Source: Sutcliffiella horikoshii (lineage in GTDB: Bacteria; Bacillota; Bacilli; Bacillales; Bacillaceae_I). From it: a stretch of 64,000 bases of DNA. Numbering within the stretch: the first letter of the stretch is position 1; every line of letters begins with the position of its first letter. Position numbers and translations under genes: made by a program. This document shows, in pieces, positions 37,492 through 47,682 of this stretch. The DNA is taken from positions 2,646,001 to 2,710,000 of the forward strand of contig NZ_CP082918.1 in assembly GCF_019931755.1 (NCBI RefSeq). Reading direction: 5' to 3'. The notes under the pieces are model-generated. The model was not told the DNA's origin and did not search any database. It saw nothing but the letters and a program-made list of their open reading frames with translations.

Positions 37492-39384
37492 TTAAGCCCT
37501 TTTTTGTTTTCTTCTAGCTGCAATTAATTTAACGTTTTCCACGACTTTTTCTGTTGTTAAATCTATTTCCTGTAGCAGCTCCTTCACACTTCCATGTTCA
37601 ATGAAGCGATCTGGAATTCCCATTCTTACCACACGGTTTGTGTACCCATTATCGCTTGCAAATTCAACAACCGCACTGCCGAATCCACCTTGAAGGACCG
37701 CTTCTTCAATCGTTACAAAAGGCATGCCTGATTTGAAGAGGTCATGCAATAACGCCTCATCCATCGGTTTGATGAATCTTGCATTGACTACTTTTACCGA
37801 CAAGTTTTCTTTTTTCAGATATTCAGCAGCTTCAAGTGCCATTCCGATTGTCGTTCCGAATGTCAAGATGACAGCGTCTGTTCCTTCTTTCAAAACTTCC
37901 CATGAACCAATCGGAATTTCTTTTAATTCCTCGTCCATTTTAACACCCAATCCGTTACCGCGTGGATAGCGAAGTGCAATTGGACCGTCATTATACTTAT
38001 TTGCCGTATACACCATGTGCTGGCCTTCATTCTCGTCTTTTGGCATCATAAGAACCATGTTCGGTAGATGCCTTAAAAATGCGATGTCAAAAACACCTTG
38101 ATGCGTTTCACCATCTTCCCCAACCAAACCGGAACGGTCAATTCCAAAGAAGACATTCAAGTTTTGACGGCAGACATCATGCACTACTTGGTCGTACCCT
38201 CGTTGGAGGAAGGTAGAATAAATGGCCAGGAACGGTTTCATTCCTTGCGTTGCAAGCCCTGCTGCCATGGTGACAGCATGCTGCTCGGCGATTCCCACAT
38301 CAAACATGCGGTCTGGGAATTCTTTTGCAAAACCTTCAAGCTTAGATCCTACAGGCATTGCAGGTGTCAGAGCGACAATACGCTCGTCTTCGCGCGCCAA
38401 TTTTCGTACTGTTTCACTAACTACACTGCTCCACGCCGGCGGTCCGCCAACAGGCTTCAGGAAGTCACCAGTTTCGATTTTATATGGCCCTGTTCCATGC
38501 CACGTACCGATCGTGTCCAGTTCAGCCGGTTCATAGCCTTTTCCTTTTTTCGTTACAACATGGATCAGGACCGGCCCTTCTGTTTTCTTCGCATATTTAA
38601 GATTTTCAATTAAATCGTTGTAGTTATGTCCATCAATAGGTCCCAAGTAAGTAAAACCAAGTTCTTCGAAAAACATGCCGCTTACAACAAGGTACTTCAA
38701 ACTGTCTTTGATGCGCTCAGCCGTTGACGCCAGTTTCCCGCCAACTGCAGGTATTTTCTTAAGAAGCACTTCCAGTTCGTCTTTTACCCAATTGTATTTA
38801 CCGGCCGTACGCATTCTTCCAAGCGCGCTGTGCAAGGCACCAACATTCGGCGCAATCGACATTTCATTATCATTCAAGATGACAATCATGTCTTTCTTTT
38901 CGTGTCCAATATGATTGAGGGCTTCCAGAGCCATTCCGCCAGTCAAAGCACCATCGCCGATGATCGGAATAACATACTCATCTGTTCCTTTAATGTCTCT
39001 TGCAGCAGCCATACCCATCGCTCCGGAAAGAGAAGTGGAAGAATGTCCAGTCTCCCAAGCGTCATGCTCGCTCTCATTCCTTTTCGGAAACCCACATAGA
39101 CCTTTATATTTACGCAACGTACCAAAATCACAGGCTCTACCTGTCAAAATTTTATGAACGTAAGCCTGGTGCCCAACATCCCATAAAAACTTGTCTTTAG
39201 GGCTATCAAATACTTTGTGCAGTGCAACAGTAAGTTCAACTACCCCAAGGTTTGGCCCGATATGGCCGCCTGATGTGGAGAGCTGCTCAATCAAAAAACG
39301 TCTGATATCCTCACTAAGGCTCTCCAATTCATCTATTGACATTTTCTTTAAAAATTGCGGATTTTCAATCTTTGTAAGATCCAA
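37492..39384 (-). CDS. dxs: 1-deoxy-D-xylulose-5-phosphate synthase
   Basis: 630 residues. First step of the MEP isoprenoid pathway (pyruvate + glyceraldehyde-3-phosphate). Thiamine-diphosphate motif [16 protein letters not shown]-terminal [31 protein letters not shown] catalytic Glu in [10 protein letters not shown], and [16 protein letters not shown]. The TTG start at 39384 has a GAGAGTGAT site. It lies downstream of oapA and the OLE RNA, so it may share their transcript. Confidence 0.96.
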   Translation of the reverse strand: MDLTKIENPQFLKKMSIDELESLSEDIRRFLIEQLSTSGGHIGPNLGVVELTVALHKVFDSPKDKFLWDVGHQAYVHKILTGRACDFGTLRKYKGLCGFPKRNESEHDAWETGHSSTSLSGAMGMAAARDIKGTDEYVIPIIGDGALTGGMALEALNHIGHEKKDMIVILNDNEMSIAPNVGALHSALGRMRTAGKYNWVKDELEVLLKKIPAVGGKLASTAERIKDSLKYLVVSGMFFEELGFTYLGPIDGHNYNDLIENLKYAKKTEGPVLIHVVTKKGKGYEPAELDTIGTWHGTGPYKIETGDFLKPVGGPPAWSSVVSETVRKLAREDERIVALTPAMPVGSKLEGFAKEFPDRMFDVGIAEQHAVTMAAGLATQGMKPFLAIYSTFLQRGYDQVVHDVCRQNLNVFFGIDRSGLVGEDGETHQGVFDIAFLRHLPNMVLMMPKDENEGQHMVYTANKYNDGPIALRYPRGNGLGVKMDEELKEIPIGSWEVLKEGTDAVILTFGTTIGMALEAAEYLKKENLSVKVVNARFIKPMDEALLHDLFKSGMPFVTIEEAVLQGGFGSAVVEFASDNGYTNRVVRMGIPDRFIEHGSVKELLQEIDLTTEKVVENVKLIAARRKQKRA

Positions 39385-39406
39385 AAGGGATCACTCTCTT
39401 TCCTTG

Positions 39407-40006
39407 CTAATTTCGCTTATTTTTACGCTTTTTATTATCTTTCAAAACCACGATATTGAACTTGTCTTCTAGTATATAAAACAGTCTTCCCACTTGAAAC
39501 AGTATTGGCGTGGAATACCGGATTGCCATGGACTTTCCGAAAGCCTTTCCACCAACTGTAACAGCTGCCACTACGCTTGTGAATACAACTGCGACAATAT
39601 AGTGGAACAGTGAGTCCTCTCTTTGCCCGACTGATAGGGTAAAGGAAATGACAACTATAGCAGATGCGGTCCCGCTGATGATCCCAGAAATATCGCCGAT
39701 AACGTCATTACAAAAACTTGCAAACCTATCGGCATTCCTGACAATTTGTATAGCTTGCTTGGAACCGTTTACCCTTTCTGCTGCCATGGCATGAAAAGGT
39801 ATTTCATCTGCTGCTGTGGATGCAATACCCAGCATATCGAAGAATATTCCGATAAAAACGATGATAAACACGATGACCATTCCCACTGCCCATGTTACTC
39901 CTGAGAGCAGATAAGTAGAAACGATTGAAAAAATAGCCGCTAACACGAGTGTGATAACGGCGATAGCTAAACTCCAATTTATTGCATCTTTCCATTTATT
40001 AACCAT
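39407..40006 (-). CDS. oapA: OapA-like OLE RNA-associated membrane protein
   Basis: 199 residues from ATG 40006 (a TTG at 40021 is the alternative; neither has a strong ribosome site). Four membrane segments are visible (about 12-35, 38-60, 105-125, 130-155). A charged loop follows the second, FFDMLGIASTAADEIPFHAMAAERVNG..., reminiscent of DUF21/CNNM-type magnesium proteins. The tail is very basic (DNKKRKNKRN). OapA is the known membrane partner that binds OLE RNA, and it is encoded directly downstream of that RNA, between ispA and dxs, exactly as here. The gene is identified by position plus topology. Confidence 0.85.
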   Translation of the reverse strand: MVNKWKDAINWSLAIAVITLVLAAIFSIVSTYLLSGVTWAVGMVIVFIIVFIGIFFDMLGIASTAADEIPFHAMAAERVNGSKQAIQIVRNADRFASFCNDVIGDISGIISGTASAIVVISFTLSVGQREDSLFHYIVAVVFTSVVAAVTVGGKAFGKSMAIRYSTPILFQVGRLFYILEDKFNIVVLKDNKKRKNKRN

Positions 40007-40089
40007 AGTATAAAATCCCAACTCTATATAAGTAAGCTTTTGTAGTTATCCTACATTTTATTATAGACAATTATTATTAATCCACCAAA

Positions 40090-40717
40090 CTTCAATGTTT
40101 ATTATGTAAAAGTGGTCATGCATTGAGTAAAAACTGCGGCTTAGGTCCAGTAGGTTTTCCCAAGCAAGTACCAGATGTCGCCATACTGGCGGTTTCCCTT
40201 TAAACCTGCCTTAGCCGTGTCGCCAGCGACTAGACTGGATTACCACTTAGTCCGCACTATAATCCCCAATACATGTCTTAATTTCAGAACAGTCTAGGAG
40301 TTTTCCTCTACAGCCCTTAACCAGATCTTAGCCTCTTTTGCAGAACGGATTTCATATGGAATACATAGATAGATTCACCGGCCTAGTGAATAGATCCCAT
40401 ACCATAATCCCCTCCGACTCCACTCAAGGCAGGCTACGCTGTATATGCCTAACCCAGTTAGACATATAGCAGGTTTATCACCATTCCACTACTTGCTCCC
40501 CTAGGGGAATAACAAGAGTAAGAATGGGCCTCCACGGAAGTAGGGTCTTCGCCCACATGCCATTGTGGATCGCCCTACTACCTTAACTCCCAGCATCAAC
40601 CCAAGGCTGGGCGCCTCAAGCCGACACAAGGAACTTCATCGATGTGCCCTTTAGCGGATTTTTAGGCCCGCCTTCAGAAAAGGTGGACTGACTAGAATAC
40701 TGCACCACTCATTTGTA
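40090..40717 (-). ncRNA. ole: OLE RNA (ornate, large, extremophilic)
   Basis: A roughly 630-base stretch with no open reading frame, markedly more GC-rich and hairpin-rich than the flanks. It lies between ispA and an oapA-like gene upstream of dxs, the diagnostic OLE locus. A consensus promoter sits immediately upstream (40724-40752). Local stems are obvious, for example GGCGCCCAGCCTTGGG with a following GCTGGG, ATATGTCTAACTGGGTTAGGCATAT, and CGCTGGCGACACGG. OLE RNA forms a membrane ribonucleoprotein with OapA and other proteins and supports growth under cold, alcohol and magnesium stress. The 3' end is not fixed: I see no clear terminator before oapA, so co-transcription is likely. Confidence 0.85.
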
Positions 40718-40723
40718 CCATAT

Positions 40724-40752
40724 ACTATACCACAAAAAGAGGAAATGCTCAA
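40724..40752 (-). promoter_or_regulatory. Sigma-A promoter of the OLE RNA
   Basis: The minus strand has TTGAGC (40752-40747), a 17-base spacer, and TATAGT (40729-40724). The predicted 5' end of the RNA is near 40717. The promoter lies just after the ispA stop. Confidence 0.8.
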
Positions 40753-40774
40753 TTTTGACCGCTACTTTTGTCGA

Positions 40775-41671
40775 TTAATGGTCCCTTTTGGCAATCAAGT
40801 CGCAAAGTTGCACTAAAAGATCAGATTCTAACGGAATGTCAGCTAGTATATGTTTTGCTTCATTAATATGATATTCCAGTTTTTCTTTCGCGCCATTCAT
40901 CGTGAGAAGAGAAGGATAGGTCGTTTTTTCGTTCTGGGTGTCTGAACCTACCGGCTTGCCAATTTTGGATGCATCTCCTTCAATATCAAGAATGTCATCC
41001 CTGATCTGGAATGCAAGACCAAGGTGGTCGCCGAATTGCTCCAACTTGGAAATCTGTTCTTCTGTTGCATCCCCCAGTATCGCACCTGCCACAATGCTAT
41101 ATCCGAGAAGTTTTCCGGTTTTGTTTCTATGTATATACTCAAGGTCCTGAAGCGAGAGCTGTGCTCCTTCACCCTCCATATCCGCAACTTGTCCTCCGAC
41201 CATCCCTCTTGGCCCTGCAGCTTTGGCTAACTCTTTCATTAGAGTGACAACTTTCATTGGCTTGACGTCTAGATTCAATAGATCTTCCATAACCTCAAAG
41301 CTATGCGTAAGCAAGGCGTCACCGGCCAATATTGCCATCGCTTCACCATACACTTTATGATTAGTCGGCTTTCCGCGTCTAAAGTCGTCATCATCCATGC
41401 TTGGCAGATCATCGTGAACCAAAGAATAGGTGTGTATCATCTCCACTGCACATGCTACTGGGATTCCAAATTCTTCAGGTTTCCCAAAAGATTTCAACGT
41501 AGCAAGCACTAATAAAGGGCGAAGTCTTTTCCCTCCTGCTTTCAAGGAATAGTTCATGGATTCAAGTAGAACTTCTGGTGCTTCAACAGATTTCATATAA
41601 GAAAAAAGTGCGTCCTCCACCAACTTCTTTCTATCTTTCATAAAAGTTTGCAAATCCATCACCTGTGACAA
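40775..41671 (-). CDS. ispA: Farnesyl diphosphate synthase (polyprenyl synthetase)
   Basis: 298 residues. Condenses IPP with DMAPP/GPP. First aspartate-rich motif DDLPSMDDDD, second in FQIRDDILD, plus GGKRLRPLLVLA and GGQVADM. The start is TTG 41671 (GGAGG 11 bases upstream, directly after the xseB stop) or ATG 41659. The C terminus LCDLIAKRDH matches the B. subtilis enzyme. Last gene before the OLE promoter. Confidence 0.95.
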   Translation of the reverse strand: MSQVMDLQTFMKDRKKLVEDALFSYMKSVEAPEVLLESMNYSLKAGGKRLRPLLVLATLKSFGKPEEFGIPVACAVEMIHTYSLVHDDLPSMDDDDFRRGKPTNHKVYGEAMAILAGDALLTHSFEVMEDLLNLDVKPMKVVTLMKELAKAAGPRGMVGGQVADMEGEGAQLSLQDLEYIHRNKTGKLLGYSIVAGAILGDATEEQISKLEQFGDHLGLAFQIRDDILDIEGDASKIGKPVGSDTQNEKTTYPSLLTMNGAKEKLEYHINEAKHILADIPLESDLLVQLCDLIAKRDH

Positions 41672-41908
41672 TTAAGCTTCATCCTCCTGTACTTGGAATG
41701 ACTCCAATTCGCCGTTTTCTTTTAGGATCTGTTCCATTTCTGCCTCTACGTGAGAAAGTTTGTCATGACAAAGCTTGGACAATTTCATCCCTTCTTTGTA
41801 AAAAGAAATGGCTTCTTCTAATGGAACATCTCCTTCTTCAAGCTTTTCCACAATATTTTCTAAACCTTTCATTGCTTCTTCAAATGTAACGTCCTTTTTT
41901 TCAGTCAT
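41672..41908 (-). CDS. xseB: Exodeoxyribonuclease VII small subunit
   Basis: 78 residues, helical: [35 protein letters not shown] is the family core. Several copies bind one XseA in the nuclease that degrades single-stranded DNA. Overlaps xseA by 8 bases and abuts ispA. Confidence 0.95.
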   Translation of the reverse strand: MTEKKDVTFEEAMKGLENIVEKLEEGDVPLEEAISFYKEGMKLSKLCHDKLSHVEAEMEQILKENGELESFQVQEDEA

Positions 41909-43256
41909 TTCCTTTTCGCTCCTTTACATCTTGTACTTCACATTCTAACCGGCCATCTTGAAGGTGAACCTGAATGGTATCTCCTTTTTCTGCCTGATTC
42001 ACATTTTTAATAATGGTGCCATCTTCTTGGTAAGCAAGGCTATATCCTCTGTTCATGATTTTAAGAGGGCTTAAGGCATCCATCTTGGATATTTTATGTT
42101 GGAATTCCCATTGTTTCTTTTGTAGTGTCTGCTGCATTTGCTTTGTAAGTAATTTTGTCTGCTGTTCTAGTGTAAGCTTTTCTGCTTCCCATTGCTTTTT
42201 CGGATGGTTTCTAGCGAGTAATCCAGCGAGTTGCTCCCATTTTACATGCTTTCGTTCCACCATTCTTTTCATGGCCGCCTCGAGATCATCCATGGTCCGA
42301 TCAAGATCCTGCTGCTTTTGTGCATATAGATTTTTAGGAAACCTGAACGCATACGATTTCTGCAGTGCTGTCAACCTGTCCTTATAATGCTGCATCAATT
42401 TGTTGGAAGCACTGTGCAATCGGAATTTACGATCTGACAAGCGCTCCATCAGTTCATTGATATGGGGGACAGCCAATTCCGCCGCAGCAGTTGGTGTCGG
42501 CGCGCGCATATCCGCTACAAAGTCTGCTATCGTAAAGTCCGTTTCATGACCAACGGCTGAAATAATCGGTAGCTTTGAAGCGAAAATTTCTCTAGCTACC
42601 ACTTCTTCATTAAAGGCCCATAACTCTTCAATGGATCCTCCGCCACGGCCCACGATAAGCACATCAAGATCAGGCATTTTGTTAGCGGTTTGAATGGCCT
42701 TCACAATGGATGGAGCAGCATTCACGCCTTGTACTAGAGCAGGAATAACGATTATTTTTGTTAGTGGATATCTTCTTTTCAAGGTGGTGATGATATCCCT
42801 GACCGCCGCTCCTGTTGGCGAGGTGATCACGCCTACAGCACACGGGTATTTGGGCAGCGTTTTTTTGTATTCAGATGAAAACAAACCTTCCTGGGAAAGC
42901 TTCTTTTTCAACTCCTCATAGGCTAAAAACAGGCTGCCGACACCATCAGGCTGCATTTCTTTTATGTACATCTGATAGGACCCGTTTGCTTCATAGACCG
43001 TAACTTCTCCACGAACAAGGACCTTCATTCCTTCTTGCGGCTTGAAGGCAAGGTTGCGATTTTGCCCTGCAAACATGACAACCTGGAGTCGTGCGTTTTG
43101 GTCTTTCAGGGTAAAGTACATATGCCCTCTGCTATGTTGCTTGAAATTGGATATTTCCCCTTTCAGCCATACATCTTGCAAATGAGGGTCCACATCAAAT
43201 TTTCTTTTTATGTATTTCGTTAGAGCAGTAACCGTTAAGTATCTGCGTTCACTCAT
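41901..43256 (-). CDS. xseA: Exodeoxyribonuclease VII large subunit
   Basis: 451 residues. N-terminal OB fold (1-105: [20 protein letters not shown]), catalytic domain (about 120-330: [42 protein letters not shown]) and a long C-terminal helical region (330-440). The ATG start has an AGGAG site. Co-translated with xseB. Confidence 0.96.
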   Translation of the reverse strand: MSERRYLTVTALTKYIKRKFDVDPHLQDVWLKGEISNFKQHSRGHMYFTLKDQNARLQVVMFAGQNRNLAFKPQEGMKVLVRGEVTVYEANGSYQMYIKEMQPDGVGSLFLAYEELKKKLSQEGLFSSEYKKTLPKYPCAVGVITSPTGAAVRDIITTLKRRYPLTKIIVIPALVQGVNAAPSIVKAIQTANKMPDLDVLIVGRGGGSIEELWAFNEEVVAREIFASKLPIISAVGHETDFTIADFVADMRAPTPTAAAELAVPHINELMERLSDRKFRLHSASNKLMQHYKDRLTALQKSYAFRFPKNLYAQKQQDLDRTMDDLEAAMKRMVERKHVKWEQLAGLLARNHPKKQWEAEKLTLEQQTKLLTKQMQQTLQKKQWEFQHKISKMDALSPLKIMNRGYSLAYQEDGTIIKNVNQAEKGDTIQVHLQDGRLECEVQDVKERKGND

Positions 43257-43296
43257 ATTCGTTAACTCCTTTTTGAAGCATGGTCATACGAAAAAA

Positions 43297-43326
43297 AGAC
43301 GGAAGAACCTTAAGTCCCATCCATCT
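43297..43326 (-). terminator. Probable terminator of folD
   Basis: AGATGGA / TCCGTCT with an inner GGACTTAAGGTTC stem, followed by TTTTTTTCG on the minus strand, 15 bases past folD. Confidence 0.55.
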
Positions 43327-43340
43327 TCTAAGATACCATA

Positions 43341-44216
43341 TTAACTGGAAAACGTCTTGTTTTCACTCGCCTCATTTTGTGCTGATTGTAGCGTATTGTG
43401 CAGCAACATCGTAATCGTCATTGGACCGACCCCTCCAGGAACAGGTGTGATAAAGCTTGCTTTTTCTTTCACCGATTCAAAGTCCACATCTCCACACAGT
43501 TTTCCGGTCTCAAGTCTATTGACCCCGACATCAATCACGATTGCGCCATCTTTCACATATTCAGGACCAATTAGCTTTGCACGACCAACTGCCGCAATCA
43601 AAATATCGGCCTGCTTGGTAATGGAAGCCAAATCCTTTGTACGAGAATGACAATAAGTGACGGTAGCATCTTCTTTTAAAAGCAATTGGCCAACCGGCTT
43701 GCCTACTATATTACTTCTTCCGATTACCACAACATGCTTACCGGAAATAGAAACATCAAGGGATTTAATCATTTCCACTATTCCATAAGGCGTACAAGGA
43801 AGGAATGATTTCTGATCAATCATCATTCTGCCGATATTGACAGGATGAAACCCATCTACATCTTTATTAGGGGAAATATGTTCAATAACAGCCAGTTCAT
43901 CAATATGATCAGGCAAAGGCAGCTGTACCAAAATGCCATGCACGGAAGCATCTCCGTTAAAATGGCTTATTCTATCCAACAATTCTTGTTGCGTAATAGA
44001 ACTTGGGTACTCTTCCAATATGCTTCGAATTCCAGCTTCCTCGCATGCTTTCTGTTTTGCTCTAACATAGGATTGTGAAGCAGGGTCCTGCCCTACCAAA
44101 ATCACAGCCAAGCTTGGTTGGATATTCTTTTCCTTATGTAGCTCAGAAACCTTCTCTTTAATAAAAGCTCTTTTCTCCACTGCAAGATCTTTACCTGATA
44201 CTATAACTGCTGACAT
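43341..44216 (-). CDS. folD: Bifunctional methylenetetrahydrofolate dehydrogenase/cyclohydrolase FolD
   Basis: 291 residues. Interconverts 5,10-methylene-, methenyl- and formyl-THF using NADP. Catalytic [14 protein letters not shown] (Tyr/Lys), [33 protein letters not shown] and [16 protein letters not shown] are all intact. The ATG has an AGGGGGAG site. 27 bases after nusB. Confidence 0.96.
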   Translation of the reverse strand: MSAVIVSGKDLAVEKRAFIKEKVSELHKEKNIQPSLAVILVGQDPASQSYVRAKQKACEEAGIRSILEEYPSSITQQELLDRISHFNGDASVHGILVQLPLPDHIDELAVIEHISPNKDVDGFHPVNIGRMMIDQKSFLPCTPYGIVEMIKSLDVSISGKHVVVIGRSNIVGKPVGQLLLKEDATVTYCHSRTKDLASITKQADILIAAVGRAKLIGPEYVKDGAIVIDVGVNRLETGKLCGDVDFESVKEKASFITPVPGGVGPMTITMLLHNTLQSAQNEASENKTFSS

Positions 44217-44243
44217 GAATAGCTCCCCCTTTTATGCTACTAC

Positions 44244-44645
44244 TTATGCATTATTTTCAATGGTAGTTTTTACTTTAGAAAGGACTGCGTTAATAAATCC
44301 GCTTGATTTGTCATCACCAAATGTTTTCGCAAGTTCGATTGCTTCATTCATGCTGACATTAACCGGAATCTCTTCGACAAACATCATTTCAAAAACTGTC
44401 ATGCGAAGAATGGTACGGTCCACTGTTCCCAGACGATCTAGTGACCATTTTTCCAAGTGGGATTTCAACGTGGAATCGATTTCTTCCTGATGCTCTTTCG
44501 TGCCAAACACGATACTGCTTAGGAAATCATCCGGCTTTTCCCCTTCTTCTAATACATTTGTGATTGCTTCATCAGGCGCAATATCACTTAAATCCATTTG
44601 AAAAATGGCTTGAAGCGCCTTTTCTCTTGATACACTACGTTTCAT
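44244..44645 (-). CDS. nusB: Transcription antitermination factor NusB
   Basis: 133 residues, all-helical NusB fold: REKALQAIFQMDLSD, DRLGTVDRTILRMTVFEM and NEAIELAKTFGDDKSSGFINAVLSK. With NusE (S10) it binds boxA for rRNA antitermination. The ATG has an AAGGAG site. First gene of the nusB-folD-xseAB-ispA group. Confidence 0.95.
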   Translation of the reverse strand: MKRSVSREKALQAIFQMDLSDIAPDEAITNVLEEGEKPDDFLSSIVFGTKEHQEEIDSTLKSHLEKWSLDRLGTVDRTILRMTVFEMMFVEEIPVNVSMNEAIELAKTFGDDKSSGFINAVLSKVKTTIENNA

Positions 44646-45024
44646 TGTTCGATCTCCTTATCGTGCCTATACTAGTATAAAAAGATAATAGCACATTTTT
44701 ATCAAAAAACACATGTTTTTCATTCGTTTTTTAGCTAAATTACATACAAACTGATTATGTTTTCATTAAATGTTCGGAATTAACCGTTTTCACATTTGCT
44801 CTGGGGGAGCTCAAAAGGTCTCATTCTTCTATTTAATAATGTCAGTTTCATCTTTACCGAGATAATACTCTACTATACTTTTCAAGAAAGTCTAGTTAAA
44901 AGTAGCGACTAAAATTGTACCCTAATTATGTGGGGGAACACAAGGGAAACTTAGGTGGAACCTTACTTAAACAAAAAAATTGTAGACACCCTTCTAATGA
45001 GAGTGCCTACAAGGTGACGTCATA
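44646..45024. other. Intergenic region nusB-yqhY
   Basis: 379 bases with no supported gene. The yqhY-side terminator (44980-45012) and presumably the nusB promoter are here. A segment around 44925-44970 (GGGGGAACACAAGGGAAACTTAGGTGGAACC) is purine-rich, but I cannot assign it. Confidence 0.5.
44980..45012 (-). terminator. Terminator of the accBC-yqhY unit
   Basis: TTGTAGGCAC / GTGTCTACAA, about 10 pairs with a 13-base loop, followed by TTTTTTTG on the minus strand. Confidence 0.85.
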
Positions 45025-45429
45025 TTAAATTTCTTGCTCTACTTCTACTTCATTTTTTTGAGTTTCAAACTGCACTCCTACTACATGAATATTCACTTCT
45101 GTAATTTCTAAAGCAGTCATATTCAATAATGCTTGGCGGATGTTATCTTGTACTTTTTGGGCAACTGTAGGAATGGAGATGCCGAACTGCATCACACAAA
45201 ATACATCCACTTTAATGCCTTCTTCGGAAAGATCGACTTTTACACCTTTACCGTGATTCTTTTTCCCAAGTCTCTCTACCACACCTGCAGCGAAGTTACC
45301 ACGCATCGACATGACCCCTTCTACTTCGGAAGCAGCAATGCCGGCAATAACTTCAATGACTTCAGGAGCAATTTCGACTTTGCCTAGTGAGTTGTTGTTT
45401 TCCATTTCCAATAAGTTTCTTTCGCTCAT
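45025..45429 (-). CDS. yqhY: Asp23/Gls24 family protein YqhY
   Basis: 134 residues of the Asp23 family: IAPEVIEVIAGIAASEVEGVMSM and VKVDVFCVMQFGISIPTVAQKVQ. In B. subtilis yqhY follows accBC, and its loss is compensated by acc mutations, pointing to a role in tuning malonyl-CoA/lipid synthesis. Same order here, 21 bases after accC. The biochemical activity is unknown. Confidence 0.92.
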   Translation of the reverse strand: MSERNLLEMENNNSLGKVEIAPEVIEVIAGIAASEVEGVMSMRGNFAAGVVERLGKKNHGKGVKVDLSEEGIKVDVFCVMQFGISIPTVAQKVQDNIRQALLNMTALEITEVNIHVVGVQFETQKNEVEVEQEI

Positions 45430-45450
45430 AATTAACCCTCCTAAATATAG

Positions 45451-46803
45451 TTAAGAATTCATGACATCATATTTCTCAAGAAATTTCGTATTAAAATCCC
45501 CATCTTTGAACTTTTCGTGATCCATTAATTTCAGATGGAAAGGTATCGTAGTATGAACGCCTTCAATAATAAATTCGCTTAATGCACGTTTCATTCGTGA
45601 GACAGCTTCTTCACGTGTTGCTCCATAAGTGATTAGCTTTGCCACCATGGAATCGTAATATGGCGGTATGCTGTAACCAGGGTAAACTGCCGAATCCACT
45701 CGAACGCCAAGACCACCTGGAGGAAGGTACATTTCAATCTTCCCAGGGGAAGGCATAAAGTTCTTTTCTGGATTTTCAGCATTAATACGGCACTCAATCG
45801 ACCAGCCGTTGAACACGACATCTTCTTGCTTAAGAGATAATGTTTCACCAGATGCAACCCGAATCATTTCCTTAATTAGATCCACCCCTGTCACCATTTC
45901 CGTAACAGGATGCTCTACTTGGATACGGGTGTTCATTTCCATGAAGTAGAATTTTCTATTTTGATAGTCATAAATAAATTCTATCGTACCTGCACCCATA
46001 TAGTCCACTGCTTCAGCAGCTTTTACTGCCGCGTCACCCATTTGAGCGCGAATTTCTTCATCCAGCACAGGTGAAGGTGTTTCCTCTACAAGCTTCTGCA
46101 GACGACGTTGGATAGAGCAATCACGCTCACCAAGGTGGATCGTATTACCATGACCATCTGCCATTACTTGAATTTCTACGTGACGGAAATCTTCAATGAA
46201 TTTTTCCAAGTACACGCCAGGATTACCGAAAGCAGTTGCCGCTTCCTGTTGCGTGATGGAGATACCCTTTTTCAGTTCCTCTTCATTTCTCGCAACACGG
46301 ATACCTTTTCCGCCTCCGCCTGCCGTTGCTTTGATGATAACAGGATATCCGATGTCATTAGCAATGGAGATACCATCATTGATGTTCTCAATGATCCCTT
46401 GTGAACCGGGAACAATCGGCACGCCAGCTTTACGCATCGTTTCACGCGCAACATCTTTCGTCCCCATCTTGCTGATCGCTTCAGGACTCGGACCTACAAA
46501 TGTAATGTTACACTCTCGGCAAAGCTCTGCAAAGTCCGCATTCTCCGCAAGGAATCCATATCCAGGGTGGATAGCATCTGACGCCGTAAGCTTTGCTACG
46601 CTAATGATGTTCGTAAAATTAAGGTAGCTGTCTTTTGACGTTTTTGGGCCGACACAATACGCTTCGTCTGCCAACTGTACATGAAGGGATTCTTTATCCG
46701 CCTCCGAATACACAGCAACTGTTTCTATATCCATTTCTTTACATGCACGAATGATTCGTACCGCAATTTCTCCTCTATTGGCAATCAATAATTTTTTAAT
46801 CAT
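45451..46803 (-). CDS. accC: Acetyl-CoA carboxylase biotin carboxylase subunit
   Basis: 450 residues. ATP-dependent carboxylation of biotin. ATP-grasp features: [22 protein letters not shown] glycine loop, [21 protein letters not shown], and [22 protein letters not shown]. The first Rossmann-like domain starts with [20 protein letters not shown]. Follows accB by 16 bases. Confidence 0.97.
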   Translation of the reverse strand: MIKKLLIANRGEIAVRIIRACKEMDIETVAVYSEADKESLHVQLADEAYCVGPKTSKDSYLNFTNIISVAKLTASDAIHPGYGFLAENADFAELCRECNITFVGPSPEAISKMGTKDVARETMRKAGVPIVPGSQGIIENINDGISIANDIGYPVIIKATAGGGGKGIRVARNEEELKKGISITQQEAATAFGNPGVYLEKFIEDFRHVEIQVMADGHGNTIHLGERDCSIQRRLQKLVEETPSPVLDEEIRAQMGDAAVKAAEAVDYMGAGTIEFIYDYQNRKFYFMEMNTRIQVEHPVTEMVTGVDLIKEMIRVASGETLSLKQEDVVFNGWSIECRINAENPEKNFMPSPGKIEMYLPPGGLGVRVDSAVYPGYSIPPYYDSMVAKLITYGATREEAVSRMKRALSEFIIEGVHTTIPFHLKLMDHEKFKDGDFNTKFLEKYDVMNS

Positions 46804-46819
46804 GAGTGTCGCCCCCTCC

Positions 46820-47326
46820 TTATACTGTTTTTACAAGGAATAAAGGTTGACCGTATTCTACTAATTGGCCATTATCAACCAGAACCTCGACAATTTCGCC
46901 CTTGACTTCTGCTTCAATCTCATTGAACAATTTCATCGCTTCTACGATACAAACGACAGAGTTTTCTCCAACTTTATCGCCTTCTTGTACATATGCCGCT
47001 TGATCCGGTGAAGGAGAAGCATAGAACGTTCCAACCATCGGGGATGTGATTTTATGTAGGTTCGCGTCTTCTTGTTTTGGTGCTGCTTCTTGTTTCGTTT
47101 CTGCAGCTGGTGTTTGAACTTGTTGAGCAGGCGCTTGTGGTGCTTGTGCCTGTTGTTGCGGTGCCGCTTGTGGTGCTGGTGCAGCTACTTGTTGTGTGCT
47201 CACGACAGTTTGCGCCGCATGCTTCTTCATTTTGATTTTGGAACCTTCATTTTCATACGTGAATTCATCTATATTGGATTGGTCAATCAACTTAATAATT
47301 TCTCTGATTTCTTGGATCTTTAACAT
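46820..47326 (-). CDS. accB: Biotin carboxyl carrier protein of acetyl-CoA carboxylase
   Basis: 168 residues. An N-terminal helical part ([19 protein letters not shown]), a Gln/Ala/Pro-rich flexible linker (about 45-90) and a biotinyl domain (about 95-168) with the biotinylated Lys in [14 protein letters not shown]. First gene of the accB-accC-yqhY unit. Confidence 0.96.
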   Translation of the reverse strand: MLKIQEIREIIKLIDQSNIDEFTYENEGSKIKMKKHAAQTVVSTQQVAAPAPQAAPQQQAQAPQAPAQQVQTPAAETKQEAAPKQEDANLHKITSPMVGTFYASPSPDQAAYVQEGDKVGENSVVCIVEAMKLFNEIEAEVKGEIVEVLVDNGQLVEYGQPLFLVKTV

Positions 47327-47385
47327 ATTTCGTTCACTCCTCGGTCCTTTTGATGATTAGTTGCTGCGTTGATGTTGCTAGTGTT

Positions 47386-47413
47386 GCTTAGATGTAGCTT
47401 AGTTATAGCTTAG
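47386..47413 (-). repeat. Three GCTTAG motifs at 11-bp spacing in the accB leader
   Basis: GCTTAG begins at 47386, 47397 and 47408, flanked by TTGCTA at 47375 and 47417. The block lies 60-90 bases before the accB start, probably in the untranslated leader. Confidence 0.6.
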
Positions 47414-47499
47414 ATGTTGCTATGTACATTTTAACAAAATAGTTCATATTCATCATACGATACAAGCTCCTGAAATTCAACTAAAAATAGTAATAGATA

Positions 47500-47518
47500 T
47501 TATTACCTAGTGCTAAAT
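47500..47518. promoter_or_regulatory. Possible FapR operator upstream of accBC
   Basis: TTATTACCTAGTGCTAAAT matches the FapR consensus TTAGTACCTAGTCTTAAT at 11 of the first 12 positions and is partly palindromic. On the minus strand it overlaps a TTAGCA...TACTAT promoter-like pair. FapR senses malonyl-CoA, the product of this enzyme. The match is by eye only. Confidence 0.45.
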
Positions 47519-47634
47519 TTGGGTAGTTGGGCGAATTTAGGGTGCGTGTTGCTTTGTCAGGATGATGAAAACGCTTTAGTTATTATTATAGGGGATTTTG
47601 TGTGTGGTGGATAGGGGGAGTGTAAACGAAAAAA

Positions 47635-47664
47635 CCGAAGCCCCCACTATTCCCAGGGCTTCGG
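47635..47664 (-). terminator. Terminator of the spoIIIA operon
   Basis: CCGAAGCCC / GGGCTTCGG is a 9-bp GC-rich stem with a 12-base loop, followed by TTTTTTCG on the minus strand. The rest of 47327-47682 is accB leader and promoter DNA. Confidence 0.9.
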
Positions 47665-47682
47665 CACTTTGTATAACTTATA

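Noticed and set aside
40090..40717. Group II intron or broken protein gene between ispA and oapA
   Set aside because: No reverse-transcriptase frame, no intron end motifs, and the locus and promoter fit OLE RNA.
44760..44975. Riboswitch or small RNA in the nusB-yqhY gap
   Set aside because: Purine-rich stretches are present, but no convincing fold, promoter or known motif could be matched by eye.
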